Source: UBA685 sp049889495 (lineage in GTDB: Bacteria; Pseudomonadota; Alphaproteobacteria; Puniceispirillales; Puniceispirillaceae). From it: a stretch of 64,000 nucleotides of DNA. The stretch is taken from assembly GCA_049889495.1 (NCBI GenBank), contig JBMHDH010000002.1, forward strand, positions 19,833 to 83,832. Direction: 5' to 3'. Position 1 is the first letter of the stretch; the number at the start of each line of letters is the position of its first letter. Position numbers and translations under genes: made by a program. The notes below the pieces were generated by a model that saw only the letters and a program-made list of their open reading frames with translations, was not told the origin of the DNA and made no database searches. Below, piece by piece: positions 35,129 through 43,550 of this stretch.

Positions 35129-36286
35129 ATGACCATCTCTGAGACAGTGAAGTCAGATTTACAAAAAGTTCTTTTGCCAATTGATGATGCGCGTGGTCTG
35201 CCAAACCAAAGCTATGTCAGCCAACATTATTTTCGTCAGGAAAAAGACAATGTGTTTGCGCGCAATTGGTTTGCCATTGGTTTTGGCAAAGATGTGCCAG
35301 ATGCAGGCTGTGTCATGCCAGTTGATTTTATGGATATTCCCTTTTTGATCACACGCACCAAACAGGGCGCGATTAAAGTCTTTCAAAATGTCTGTCGCCA
35401 CCGCGGCATGAAATTGGTTTTGGAACCTGCCAAATTAAAGGGCCCGATCACCTGCCCTTATCATGCTTGGGCTTATGATCTAGAAGGCAGCCTCCGCGCC
35501 ACACCGCATGCTGGTGGACCAAATATCCATAGTCACGAATCAGTGCCATGTGAAGATTTGTCATTAAATGGAGTGCGCTCTTATGTGTGGCGAGATGTTA
35601 TTTATGTGACCATGCATGATGATACGCCAGATTTTGAGACCTATGCTGGCGCTTTGATGAACCGTTGGGCTGAGTTTGAGCAGCCTGTTTATTCTGGCGG
35701 TGCCGATAGCGGTTTCACCTTAACTCTGGATTGCAATTGGAAGCTTGGCGTTGAAAATTATTGTGAAGCTTATCATTTGCCATTCATTCATCCTGATTTG
35801 AACAGCTATTCTCGTTTAGAAGATCACTATAACATCCTAGATGATGCCAGCTATGCTGGCCAAGGCTCGTTGGTTTATAACCCACAAATCTCAGATGATG
35901 GCAGAACGTTCCCGTCATTTACCAATTTATCAAAACAATGGGACACAGGATCAGAATATTGTGCTTTTTTCCCGAATGTGTTGCTTGGCGTGCATCATGA
36001 CCATGCCTTTGCCATTATTTTGACGCCAACAGGCCCAGAGACAACCGTTGAGCGCATTGAACTGTATTATGCCTCTGAAGAAGCCGCCAGCGCAGCCTAT
36101 GACGATATGCGTTCGGTAAATACGAAGATGTGGAAGACCGTCTTTGAAGAAGATATTTTGGTCGTAGAAGGCATGCAATCAGGCAGGCATGCCCCTGCTT
36201 ATGATGGGGGCAAATTCTCATCTGTGATGGATACCCCAACCCATCATTTCCACAAATGGGTCGCGCATGAAATGCTGAAAGCATAA
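35129..36286 (+). CDS. Rieske-type ring-hydroxylating/amine oxygenase, alpha subunit
   Basis: A 385-residue terminal oxygenase. The Rieske [2Fe-2S] ligands are Cys89, His91, Cys109 and His112 (VCRHRGMKL, CPYHAWAYD). The catalytic domain has NYCEAYHLPFIHPDL with His216 and His221 for the mononuclear iron. The single-subunit style resembles choline, carnitine or glycine-betaine monooxygenases rather than classical aromatic dioxygenases, but the substrate cannot be set from sequence. No reductase or ferredoxin gene is beside it, so electrons must come from elsewhere. A tandem repeat lies in its leader and a strong terminator follows. Confidence 0.85.
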   Translation: MTISETVKSDLQKVLLPIDDARGLPNQSYVSQHYFRQEKDNVFARNWFAIGFGKDVPDAGCVMPVDFMDIPFLITRTKQGAIKVFQNVCRHRGMKLVLEPAKLKGPITCPYHAWAYDLEGSLRATPHAGGPNIHSHESVPCEDLSLNGVRSYVWRDVIYVTMHDDTPDFETYAGALMNRWAEFEQPVYSGGADSGFTLTLDCNWKLGVENYCEAYHLPFIHPDLNSYSRLEDHYNILDDASYAGQGSLVYNPQISDDGRTFPSFTNLSKQWDTGSEYCAFFPNVLLGVHHDHAFAIILTPTGPETTVERIELYYASEEAASAAYDDMRSVNTKMWKTVFEEDILVVEGMQSGRHAPAYDGGKFSSVMDTPTHHFHKWVAHEMLKA

Positions 36287-36302
36287 TCAGCTTTCAAGAT
36301 CA

Positions 36303-36328
36303 AAAAAAGCAAGGCACCTGCCTTGCTT
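36303..36328. terminator. Bidirectional terminator between the oxygenase and parA
   Basis: Stem agcaaggca / tgccttgct with a very tight loop. A run of A precedes it and gives seven T residues after the stem for leftward transcripts (parA); it also lies 17 bp after the oxygenase stop. Confidence 0.75.
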
Positions 36329-36335
36329 GCTTGCT

Positions 36336-37037
36336 TTAGGAATAATAATCATCCAGCTTGCCGCTTAGGACATAGCTTGAGATGAATGTGCCAAGGCGTG
36401 TTAATTCTTGGTGAAAGCGGGTGCCTTCAACACCTGCCATGCCTGTGAATTCCATGGCTTGCGAGCGCACAATTGACAAATCTGACACAGGCGGCGCTAG
36501 AACCACATCGAGATGCGATACGGCATCAGACAAAACAGACAAATTGCGCTGTTGTGGCGAGATTCGATTTGGCACAATGATGATATGCGGATTAATCATA
36601 TCATTGGCTTCTTTGCGTTCGCTTAATTCGGTAACAAAATCAATGGTGGGACGCAAATCTGCCCAAGATAAAGACGTCGGCACCAACACACATTTCGCCA
36701 ACATCACCAATTGCCAGATATTCCCCAGCCCACCGCCAGCGGTATCAACCATTGTCAATGTGTTATTATCTGAAATTAAGCGGCGATAAACCCCGTCAAG
36801 GGTCACCGTGTTCACACCATCATACCGATCCCCAATGGGAATATGACGTGCCATATTCACAGATGATGACGCCCCAAGCAATTCAATCGCTGAACCTTGT
36901 GGGTCTGTATCAAGCAAACATACTTTTTCGATTGATTTCATCTCTTTAAAGAAATCAGTCAAAAAAGCGGTTAAGGTCGATTTCCCGACCCCGCCTTTAA
37001 TATTTGCCAAAAATATCGCCTGACCACCAATTTGCAA
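36336..37037 (-). CDS. Orphan ParA/MinD-family ATPase
   Basis: A 233-residue deviant Walker-A ATPase: NIKGGVGKSTLTAFL (residues 12-26), switch segment LLDTDPQGSA and TMVDTAGGGLGN. Such proteins position DNA, protein clusters or pili by gradients on the nucleoid. No parB, parS or chemotaxis gene is adjacent. It is transcribed alone, divergent from the mla operon. A role in placing a surface machine such as the pilus encoded 8 kb away is possible but unsupported. Confidence 0.8.
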   Translation of the reverse strand: MQIGGQAIFLANIKGGVGKSTLTAFLTDFFKEMKSIEKVCLLDTDPQGSAIELLGASSSVNMARHIPIGDRYDGVNTVTLDGVYRRLISDNNTLTMVDTAGGGLGNIWQLVMLAKCVLVPTSLSWADLRPTIDFVTELSERKEANDMINPHIIIVPNRISPQQRNLSVLSDAVSHLDVVLAPPVSDLSIVRSQAMEFTGMAGVEGTRFHQELTRLGTFISSYVLSGKLDDYYS

Positions 37038-37182
37038 AATAACACTCCTAAAACCAATCTTGCCTACGCACGCAGAATGTTCTGGCCCTGATGCGCTGGC
37101 GCCATCGTCCGCTCATTGTTACACGCAAGCACCATACAAGAAAAGCAAAAGCATATAAAAAAGCCTATTTTTCAAAGAATTC

Positions 37183-37209
37183 GTGACAGTTGTTGCCCTT
37201 TTGTATAAT
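37183..37209 (+). promoter_or_regulatory. Candidate promoter of the mla operon
   Basis: A perfect -10 box TATAAT (37204-37209) with gtgaca 15 bp upstream as a possible, closely spaced -35 box. It lies 60 bp before the mlaE start. Confidence 0.4.
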
Positions 37210-37268
37210 TTAGAAACCGCTAATAGATAAGCTATCTTTAGCAATAAGTTATTATGATTAGGGTCATT

Positions 37269-38066
37269 ATGAACGCACAAGCCATCATAGATACCATCGA
37301 AGGCGCAGGTCGCCGCGTCACCTCTTTTGTAGCAGGCATTGGCCAAGCTTCAAAAATCATTATTGGGGCTGTCAGCATCATTGCGATGGGCAAGGCGCGC
37401 TCGCAACCAATGCGCTTGCGCCATTTGGTTTCTGAAATTCACATTGCAGGTGTGCAAGCCTTGCCAGTGGTTGTTTTGATGTCTGCGATGATTGGCGTGA
37501 TGCTTGCCATTCAAGGCATTTATTCTTTGCGCATTTTTGGCGCAGAAACACAAGTGACATTTGGTTTGGCGTTGTCTATTCCACGTGAATTTGCGCCATT
37601 GATCACGGGGATTTTGGTGGCAGGTCGTTCTGGTTCGCAATTGACAAGCCGTGTCGGCTCCATGCGTCTGAATGGTGAAATTGATGCGCTGACGGTGATG
37701 GGGATTTCACCGATGCGCTTTGTTGTGGCACCGTCTCTGCTTGGTCTTTTAATCAGTTTGCCGATTTTAGTAGCTGTCTCTAATCTGGCCGCCTTTGGTG
37801 CTGCTGGTCTTTATATTGACACGACTTTGGGGATCGGACCACAGGCTTATTGGGCAGATATTTTGGCCATTGTGACCCTTGAGGATCTGATGCATAGCTT
37901 TGGCAAATCAGCTGTGTTTGCCCTGCTGATCGGTGCCATTGGCATTTCCATTGGTATGGGGGTATCTGGCGGCGCAGATATTCTTGGTAAAGCCACCACT
38001 TCTTCTGTTGTGACCTGTATTGCTGCCATTATCGCAGCTGATGCGATATTTGCATTGGTCGCATAA
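37269..38066 (+). CDS. mlaE: MlaE-type ABC transporter permease
   Basis: A 265-residue MlaE/YrbE permease of the phospholipid-trafficking Mla system in the inner membrane. Typical segments are AVIGVMLAIQG-like MIGVMLAIQGIYSLRIFGAE, REFAPLITGILVAGRSGS and the EIDAL(T)VMGISPMRFVV loop. ATG 37269 (ribosome-binding site AGGG) is preferred to the ATG at 37254. It is first of four colinear genes; the next starts 15 bp downstream. Confidence 0.94.
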   Translation: MNAQAIIDTIEGAGRRVTSFVAGIGQASKIIIGAVSIIAMGKARSQPMRLRHLVSEIHIAGVQALPVVVLMSAMIGVMLAIQGIYSLRIFGAETQVTFGLALSIPREFAPLITGILVAGRSGSQLTSRVGSMRLNGEIDALTVMGISPMRFVVAPSLLGLLISLPILVAVSNLAAFGAAGLYIDTTLGIGPQAYWADILAIVTLEDLMHSFGKSAVFALLIGAIGISIGMGVSGGADILGKATTSSVVTCIAAIIAADAIFALVA

Positions 38067-38081
38067 GGCAAGGAGGCAGAA

Positions 38082-38891
38082 ATGTTAAACAGCAACGACA
38101 GAAACGCCCCGCCAATCAAGGTGAAATCTCTGCAAGGCGGCTATAATGGCCAGGCGGTTATCCATGATTGTTCTATGGATATTCAGGCAGGTGAAATTGT
38201 TGTCATTATGGGCGGCTCTGGATCTGGCAAATCGACCTTTTTACGTCATCTGATCGGGTTAAAAGAACCGATGCAAGGTGATGTCGAATTATTTGGTAAA
38301 TCCTTATACCAAGTTGATGAATTTGAACGCTTACAATTGTTAAAGGGCATTGGCGTTGCCTTTCAATCTGGCGCGTTATTATCCTCTATGACCGTTGCGC
38401 AAAATGTGGCCTTGCCTATGATCGAACATACCGATCTGGATGAGGCAACCATTGAATTGATTGTGCGTATGAAGCTCGATTTTGTGGGTTTGCTTGGTAA
38501 AGAAGATTTATTACCATCTGAATTATCAGGCGGCATGTTAAAACGTGCCGCTGTGGCACGTGCCATTGCGCTTGATCCCCGCCTTACCTTTATGGATGAG
38601 CCATCAGCTGGCCTTGATCCTGTGATTGCGGCTGCGCTTGATGAATTGATTATCAAGCTGAAAGAAACGCTTGGCATGTCTGTTGTGGTGGTCACACATG
38701 AATTGGATTCCGCCTTTAAAATCGCGGATCGGATTGTTGTACTTGATCGTGGCTATATTATCTTCACTGGCACAGTAGAAGAGCTGAAGGCCAGTGACAG
38801 CCAACGCATCCAAAATCTGATTAACAGAGTACCTGAAGAAGAAGAATTTGACCCAGAGGCGCATCTAAAACGCCTATTTGGGGAAGACTAG
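38082..38891 (+). CDS. mlaF: MlaF-type ABC transporter ATPase
   Basis: A 269-residue ATPase with Walker A GGSGSGKSTFLRHL, signature ELSGGMLKRAAVARA and Walker B RLTFMDEPSAGLD, the MlaF pattern. It powers lipid movement through MlaE. It sits 15 bp after mlaE and 17 bp before mlaD. No separate MlaB (STAS) gene is present in this operon. Confidence 0.95.
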   Translation: MLNSNDRNAPPIKVKSLQGGYNGQAVIHDCSMDIQAGEIVVIMGGSGSGKSTFLRHLIGLKEPMQGDVELFGKSLYQVDEFERLQLLKGIGVAFQSGALLSSMTVAQNVALPMIEHTDLDEATIELIVRMKLDFVGLLGKEDLLPSELSGGMLKRAAVARAIALDPRLTFMDEPSAGLDPVIAAALDELIIKLKETLGMSVVVVTHELDSAFKIADRIVVLDRGYIIFTGTVEELKASDSQRIQNLINRVPEEEEFDPEAHLKRLFGED

Positions 38892-38908
38892 TAAAAAGGG
38901 GCAGTATC

Positions 38909-40042
38909 ATGAAGATGAAATCTTCTGATTTTACAGTGGGCGCATTTGTACTTGGCGGTATGGTTGCAATCATTGCGATGTTTGTCATTGTGAAAGGCCA
39001 ATTAAACAAACAAGACAGCTATCACAGTTATTTTAACAATGTGTCTGGCTTGCGCGCTGGGGCATCTGTGATTTACGAAGGCTATATCATCGGCACCGTC
39101 AGTGATATCACGCCTGAGCAAACACAAACAGGTATGACCTTCCGTGTTGATTTTGGCGTTGAAGAAGGCTGGGCCATCCCGTCTGATAGCTTTGCTGAAA
39201 TTGCGGCGCTTTCCTTGTTATCTGCGCAATCAATCCAGATCATTGCTGGCTCTGATACGCCGCTTTCCCCTGGTGATCAGCTGCGTTCGCGCCCTGCAAC
39301 AAATCTGATGGCTGATCTGGGGCGCACAGCAGATCAATTTGCCCAGATCGCGGATAAAAGCCTTGTGCCATTATTGGCCACTGTGGACAGCTTGTTAAAT
39401 GATGAAGCCCGCAATGCTCTAACAGGTATTACCAGCTTGTCACAAAGCGTGAATGATGGCGTGCCAGCCATCCTAGAAAGCGTTGGCAGAACCGCAGGCA
39501 ACATTGAAACAGCATCTGAATCTGTCAAAGATATCGCAGGCGATGCCACCCAAAGGGCGGTGACGGAAGCGCTTGATAATGTTGTTTCAGCCACCAAAAC
39601 AGCCAATGATGCCTCACAATCTATGTTGCAAACCACCCAAGAAGCTGGCGCTTTGGTCGAAGAGATTTCAGACACTGCCAAAACTGCGTGGTTGGGTGAG
39701 GTTTCAACCATGCTTGACCGCCTATCCACTGCCACGCAATCTGTTGAGGCGATGTCCCAATCAGCATTGGCCACTGCGCAAAATGTTGAAGGCATGACAG
39801 GCGAAGAAACACGTGCCAAGATCATGAGCTTGCTTGACGATGTCAAACGCATCAGAGCCAATCTTGAAATTGCCAGTGAATCGGTCATGACAGCCACAGA
39901 TAATGTGGCAAATCTGTCTGATATTTCTGAAGACCGCATTGATGCTTTCTTACAAAAGCTTGAAAGCGCGGCATTGAATGTAGAAGAAATGACAGCCCGC
40001 TTGCGTGATGATCCCTCCATCATCATTCGTGGCTCAAACTAA
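38909..40042 (+). CDS. mlaD: MlaD/MCE-domain substrate-binding protein
   Basis: A 377-residue protein: an N-terminal membrane anchor (VGAFVLGGMVAIIAMFVIV), one MCE domain (about residues 35-120) and a 230-residue helical tail rich in Ser, Thr and Ala (TKTANDASQSMLQT and similar). It should form a hexameric periplasmic ring on MlaE. The long tail is unlike E. coli MlaD (183 residues) and more like PqiB/LetB-type or plastid TGD2 proteins; it may form a coiled tube toward the outer membrane. Confidence 0.92.
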   Translation: MKMKSSDFTVGAFVLGGMVAIIAMFVIVKGQLNKQDSYHSYFNNVSGLRAGASVIYEGYIIGTVSDITPEQTQTGMTFRVDFGVEEGWAIPSDSFAEIAALSLLSAQSIQIIAGSDTPLSPGDQLRSRPATNLMADLGRTADQFAQIADKSLVPLLATVDSLLNDEARNALTGITSLSQSVNDGVPAILESVGRTAGNIETASESVKDIAGDATQRAVTEALDNVVSATKTANDASQSMLQTTQEAGALVEEISDTAKTAWLGEVSTMLDRLSTATQSVEAMSQSALATAQNVEGMTGEETRAKIMSLLDDVKRIRANLEIASESVMTATDNVANLSDISEDRIDAFLQKLESAALNVEEMTARLRDDPSIIIRGSN

Positions 40043-40068
40043 TCCTTGTTGGTATGGGAGTGACTATT

Positions 40069-40671
40069 ATGATGATCAAACGGGTTCAGACCTATCTTCC
40101 TCACTTTGCAGGCGCGGCGGCTCTCTTCGCGCTTGCAGCCTGTAGTTCGGCCCCTGCAAGGCAGGCAGATATCTATTATGATTTGCGCCCTACCATTGCG
40201 CCTGTGAGCTTTGCCAGCAATGACACCCTCGAAATCCAATCTGTGACTGTCAAAGGGTTGCAATCAGCACGTTCGCTTGTGATTGAAACAGGTAAAAGCC
40301 CTGTCCAATATCAAGAAGTGAGAGGTCATTTATGGCATGTGGCACCGTCTAATTTGATTGAAAGAGCTGTAACAGATGCCCTGTCAACAGCCAGCCAAGA
40401 TATGGTTATCGGATCATCGCAAACGGTTGATAATGAAGATTACCGTTTGAAGCTGACAGTCGAAAAGCTACATTTCACACCATCAGAAACAGCCCATCTT
40501 GATATCGAAGCTGTGCTGAAAAACAAATCAGGTAAAATCATCACAACCAAAAGATATCAGATTGCACAAGCCATTGCTGGATCTGATAATCAAGCCGCTG
40601 TAATGGCATTGGAAATGGCATTGGCTGATATGATTGGCGAATTGGCAAAAGATATCAGAGCAGCTCTTTAA
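40069..40671 (+). CDS. ABC-type transport auxiliary lipoprotein (PqiC/LptE-like family)
   Basis: A 200-residue lipoprotein: signal peptide with lipobox FALAACSS (Cys lipidated), then DIYYDLRPTIAP and VIETGKSPVQYQEVRGHLWHVAPSNLIERAV, as in the ABC transport auxiliary family. It is the outer-membrane-side partner of the upstream MlaEFD proteins and replaces the soluble MlaC of E. coli. ATG 40069 follows GGGAG; it is 26 bp behind mlaD. Confidence 0.85.
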   Translation: MMIKRVQTYLPHFAGAAALFALAACSSAPARQADIYYDLRPTIAPVSFASNDTLEIQSVTVKGLQSARSLVIETGKSPVQYQEVRGHLWHVAPSNLIERAVTDALSTASQDMVIGSSQTVDNEDYRLKLTVEKLHFTPSETAHLDIEAVLKNKSGKIITTKRYQIAQAIAGSDNQAAVMALEMALADMIGELAKDIRAAL

Positions 40672-40931
40672 TCAGACGCATCATCTTTCTCAGCGATATC
40701 AGATACCAGATCTGATATCGCGATCTCTTCGGCAAGCTGGTTGATATGCACAGCCTCGCCACACCAATCATCGTCAAATGTGGCAGGCCAAATCGTACCC
40801 ATATCTTTTTCAGCCTCTTCAGATGACGGTGTTGGCGCATGGCGGCGGCACCGCCCTTCTCTGCTTTTTGTGGTCACAGATTGCGGCATTTCATCCCAAT
40901 AAATACAATCCACACACAAAATACGCGCCAT
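40668..40931 (-). CDS. Small four-cysteine protein, function unknown
   Basis: An 87-residue protein. Four cysteines (CVDC at 6-9, CRR at 28, WCGE at 57) occur in the pattern of small metal-binding hypothetical proteins, also found in phages, that read CRR.AP then WP...DDWCGE. Zinc binding is plausible. The C-terminal third is acidic and helical. It starts 2 bp after the HD gene and so belongs to the partner-switching operon; its stop overlaps the Mla lipoprotein stop (convergent). Confidence 0.65.
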   Translation of the reverse strand: MARILCVDCIYWDEMPQSVTTKSREGRCRRHAPTPSSEEAEKDMGTIWPATFDDDWCGEAVHINQLAEEIAISDLVSDIAEKDDASD

Positions 40932-40932
40932 C

Positions 40933-41805
40933 TTACCGCCCTGCCTTTTGGCCATTTGCGGCGGTTTGATTGCGGGCCAGATCATAATATGTTGCATGAT
41001 CAAAATACGTTATATGCGCTGGTAGTGCGGCATGTAATTTTGCTGTGAAAGGGCTCGCAAATCCTTTCATCGCACAATGGGCCAAAAAATTTTCCAGTAA
41101 CGCTTTATGGTCAAGGCAAAGCCCCTCTTCAAAGCGAAGAGATTTTGTCATGGTATCAACCGCTATCTTTGGCAGAAATAACGAGCCAAATAAATCAGCA
41201 TCAAGAAGCAGTGATGTGATCTGACACGAAGCGTGATCTGAACGCGCTTTGGGGTTTGTCGCCATGATCAGCCTGTCTAAAAGCTGATAATTTTGACCAG
41301 ATAAGCCATATTTCTGAAAAATTGGTAAGGCTTGTCGGAGTGAGGCTGCTTCTTGCCATCCTGAAATATTTGGCCGACGACGTCCCAAATGACGATAATC
41401 ATGAATAAGCGCGGCCATCATCAGCCTATCGGTATCGCGCTGGGGCAAATCAGATGCTTTTGCCAGCAAACCAGACGCCACAATCACTTGCTTAATATGA
41501 GACAAACTATGATAGGCATTTAACGATAGCCGCTGTTGCAAAGGCTTTGCTAAGTGACGAAAGGCTTGATTGGAAAACCCTGTTCTGAGTTTTAGCGAGG
41601 TAAGTTTTGATAGGCCTGCATAAGACGCAATCGCATCCAATGGCACTTGTTCAAGCTGCGGGTCGGTTTGTTTTGGCAACAAATACAAGCCAGCTGGCCA
41701 TCTTGATAGAACATAGCCAAGTTTTGGATATTTATATCGTAACCGGCGTGACTGCAATTGCCCGACTTCCCTACTTTGTTTGTCTCTAGGAGGCTGGTTT
41801 ATCAT
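40933..41805 (-). CDS. HD-domain phosphohydrolase with cyclic-nucleotide-phosphodiesterase-like metal motifs
   Basis: A 290-residue soluble protein. The HD core (numbered from an upstream in-frame TTG) has YHSLSHIKQV (His102, His106), LIHDYRHLG (His138-Asp139, His142), LIMATNP and LLDADLFG. This order, H-x3-H, HDxxHxG, ADL, is the metal-ligand pattern of class I cyclic-nucleotide phosphodiesterases and also of the COG4339 HD hydrolases. The substrate is unknown; a cyclic nucleotide is attractive because a class III cyclase is encoded 16 kb away. ATG 41805 lies inside the RsbW-like gene, so it is translationally coupled to the partner-switching module. Confidence 0.7.
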   Translation of the reverse strand: MINQPPRDKQSREVGQLQSRRLRYKYPKLGYVLSRWPAGLYLLPKQTDPQLEQVPLDAIASYAGLSKLTSLKLRTGFSNQAFRHLAKPLQQRLSLNAYHSLSHIKQVIVASGLLAKASDLPQRDTDRLMMAALIHDYRHLGRRRPNISGWQEAASLRQALPIFQKYGLSGQNYQLLDRLIMATNPKARSDHASCQITSLLLDADLFGSLFLPKIAVDTMTKSLRFEEGLCLDHKALLENFLAHCAMKGFASPFTAKLHAALPAHITYFDHATYYDLARNQTAANGQKAGR

Positions 41806-42202
41806 CAAGGGCAAAACTCAAAACGGCCTTATTGCCATTTTCTAATGCTTCGAAATGCACTGATTGGGCAATGGCATGAACGATGGTCAGCCCATGCCCC
41901 CCTTCTTCTGGTTTGCGATGCGCATTATCCCACCCATCAGGGTTTGAGGGCGGCGCATTATCTATCACAACCACTTCCAATTGGCTGTCTTCCATAAAAA
42001 AATGAAGCGAAAATATGCCTTTATCATCACCGCCTTGAAAGCCATAACGCACCACATTTTGCAAGATTTCACCAACCACGATATTGATATCTAATTCGCG
42101 GTTGGCATGATCTTGTGATTGCAACACACCGCGCACACAATTGCGCGCCGCTGACAAGCTTTCAGCAACAGCAGGAAAGGTGAAATAGCCTAGATCACGC
42201 AT
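41786..42202 (-). CDS. RsbW-like serine kinase/anti-sigma ATPase
   Basis: A 138-residue GHKL ATPase of the RsbW/SpoIIAB type. The N-box is GEILQNVVRYGF (Glu45, Asn49), G1 is VVIDNAPPSNPDGWDN (Asp81), and the lid glycines are GGHGLTIVHA. It likely phosphorylates the STAS protein encoded upstream and holds a target (sigma factor or enzyme) when not bound to STAS. It overlaps the SpoIIE gene by 8 bp and the HD gene by 20 bp. No sigma-factor gene is in the operon. Confidence 0.88.
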   Translation of the reverse strand: MRDLGYFTFPAVAESLSAARNCVRGVLQSQDHANRELDINIVVGEILQNVVRYGFQGGDDKGIFSLHFFMEDSQLEVVVIDNAPPSNPDGWDNAHRKPEEGGHGLTIVHAIAQSVHFEALENGNKAVLSFALDDKPAS

Positions 42203-43520
42203 GTTGCCCTCCCTCAGATGATACCCCTTGGTCAGACGGTCTGGTTACAACCAAAATCGTGGCATCATCATGTGTGGATAATTTGCCTGTTTCAAACAAG
42301 GATATGATCCCTGATACTTTTTCAACCGCTGAATGACCTGGCAAGCGGCGTGACAGGCTGGCAAGACCACTTAGCCCCACTTCACGCCCCTTAAATTCGG
42401 CCTCTGTGATGCCATCAGTTGTCAAAAACAAATGGGCATCGGTCACATTCAATTTGGTTTCAACAAGCTCATCCGCACTATAAGGCACAAGCCCCAATGG
42501 CACTGTTTGTGATTCAATTGTCTCCAGCGGGGCATCACCACCACGCACAATCACAGCCGCCCCATGGCCACAATTCACAAATGATACATCGCCTGTCTCG
42601 CAATCCATCCACCCAACAGCGAATGTCACAAATTTGTCTGAGGCCACATCCAAAAATTCATAATTAATGGCATTTGCCATTTCTGAGGCAGGTAATTCTT
42701 GTCGTGCCAAACGACGGAACAAAGCAATAGAACGCGCCATCATCAGCGAGGCGGTGATGCCTTTGCCTGCGACATCACCTTGACAAAATGCCAAATAGCG
42801 TCCGACACGCATATGATCGAAAAAATCACCTGATAATTGACGCGCTGGGATGACATGGCCTGCGGCAAATCCATCTGGATCAGCGGCAGGCAAAAGGCTG
42901 GCTTGCGCTTCTTCTGCTTGCGATAAATCACGTTGCAGCAATTTATCTGAAATGGCTTGTTCTGTTAATTCCACATTCGACAGTGCCAATGCCAAAATTT
43001 CAGCCAAAGCTTCAAGCAACGTTAAATCTGATGGCGCAAAATTGCCGATGGCATCCCCATCTCTGCGGTTAATCGCTTGAATGGCACCAAAATTTTTATC
43101 TTTTGATTTCACGGGGGCTGTGGCGGTGGATAAGGTCTGAAACCCTGTGCCACTATCTGCGGCTTTATAATGCGCTTTATCTTGGCTGGCATCTGCGACA
43201 AGCTCACCATTACCTTCGGTAAAAGCACGTCCCACAAGCCCTTTATCTGATGGTACCTTTAGGCCCGTGACATCCACAGGCCCGACACATACCACACATT
43301 CCAAAACACCTTCATCTGGGCGATGCAGAAACAAGCTACCAGCCTCAGCCGATAAGGTTTCAAGCACATAAGGCAAGGCCCATTTCAACCCATCAATCGC
43401 ATCACCTGTTTGCGCAAAACGACGCATAAGGCCGCTTAACAAATCCAAGTGATCAAGTTGTTTTGCTGGCTGTTTTGCTGGCTCTTTTGATTTTGTGGTT
43501 GACTGCACGGCTATGTCCAT
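42195..43520 (-). CDS. GAF-SpoIIE (PP2C) phosphatase, RsbU-like
   Basis: A 441-residue protein. A GAF sensor domain (about residues 30-195, with AEAGSLFLHR and GLVGRAFTEGNGELVAD) is followed by a linker helix and a SpoIIE phosphatase domain (about 215-435). Metal-binding motifs are SGDFFDHMRV, GDVAGKGITASLMMARS, TDGITEAEFKG and HDDATILVVTRP. It should dephosphorylate the STAS protein when GAF senses its signal. It is soluble and cytoplasmic, and begins 30 bp after the STAS gene. Confidence 0.92.
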   Translation of the reverse strand: MDIAVQSTTKSKEPAKQPAKQLDHLDLLSGLMRRFAQTGDAIDGLKWALPYVLETLSAEAGSLFLHRPDEGVLECVVCVGPVDVTGLKVPSDKGLVGRAFTEGNGELVADASQDKAHYKAADSGTGFQTLSTATAPVKSKDKNFGAIQAINRRDGDAIGNFAPSDLTLLEALAEILALALSNVELTEQAISDKLLQRDLSQAEEAQASLLPAADPDGFAAGHVIPARQLSGDFFDHMRVGRYLAFCQGDVAGKGITASLMMARSIALFRRLARQELPASEMANAINYEFLDVASDKFVTFAVGWMDCETGDVSFVNCGHGAAVIVRGGDAPLETIESQTVPLGLVPYSADELVETKLNVTDAHLFLTTDGITEAEFKGREVGLSGLASLSRRLPGHSAVEKVSGIISLFETGKLSTHDDATILVVTRPSDQGVSSEGGQHA

Positions 43521-43550
43521 CTCGTCACCCTCTGACCCGATAAGCGCAGC

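Noticed and set aside
34942..35204. Minus-strand open frames with a 13-residue peptide repeat across the 13-bp array
   Set aside because: Three 13-bp units make 39 nt, so any open frame across them repeats a peptide automatically. They overlap the oxygenase start, lack a ribosome-binding site and match no family.
39334..40026. Long antisense open frame over mlaD (230 codons)
   Set aside because: The sense strand encodes a conserved MCE protein; the antisense frame arises from its biased Ser/Thr/Ala codons.
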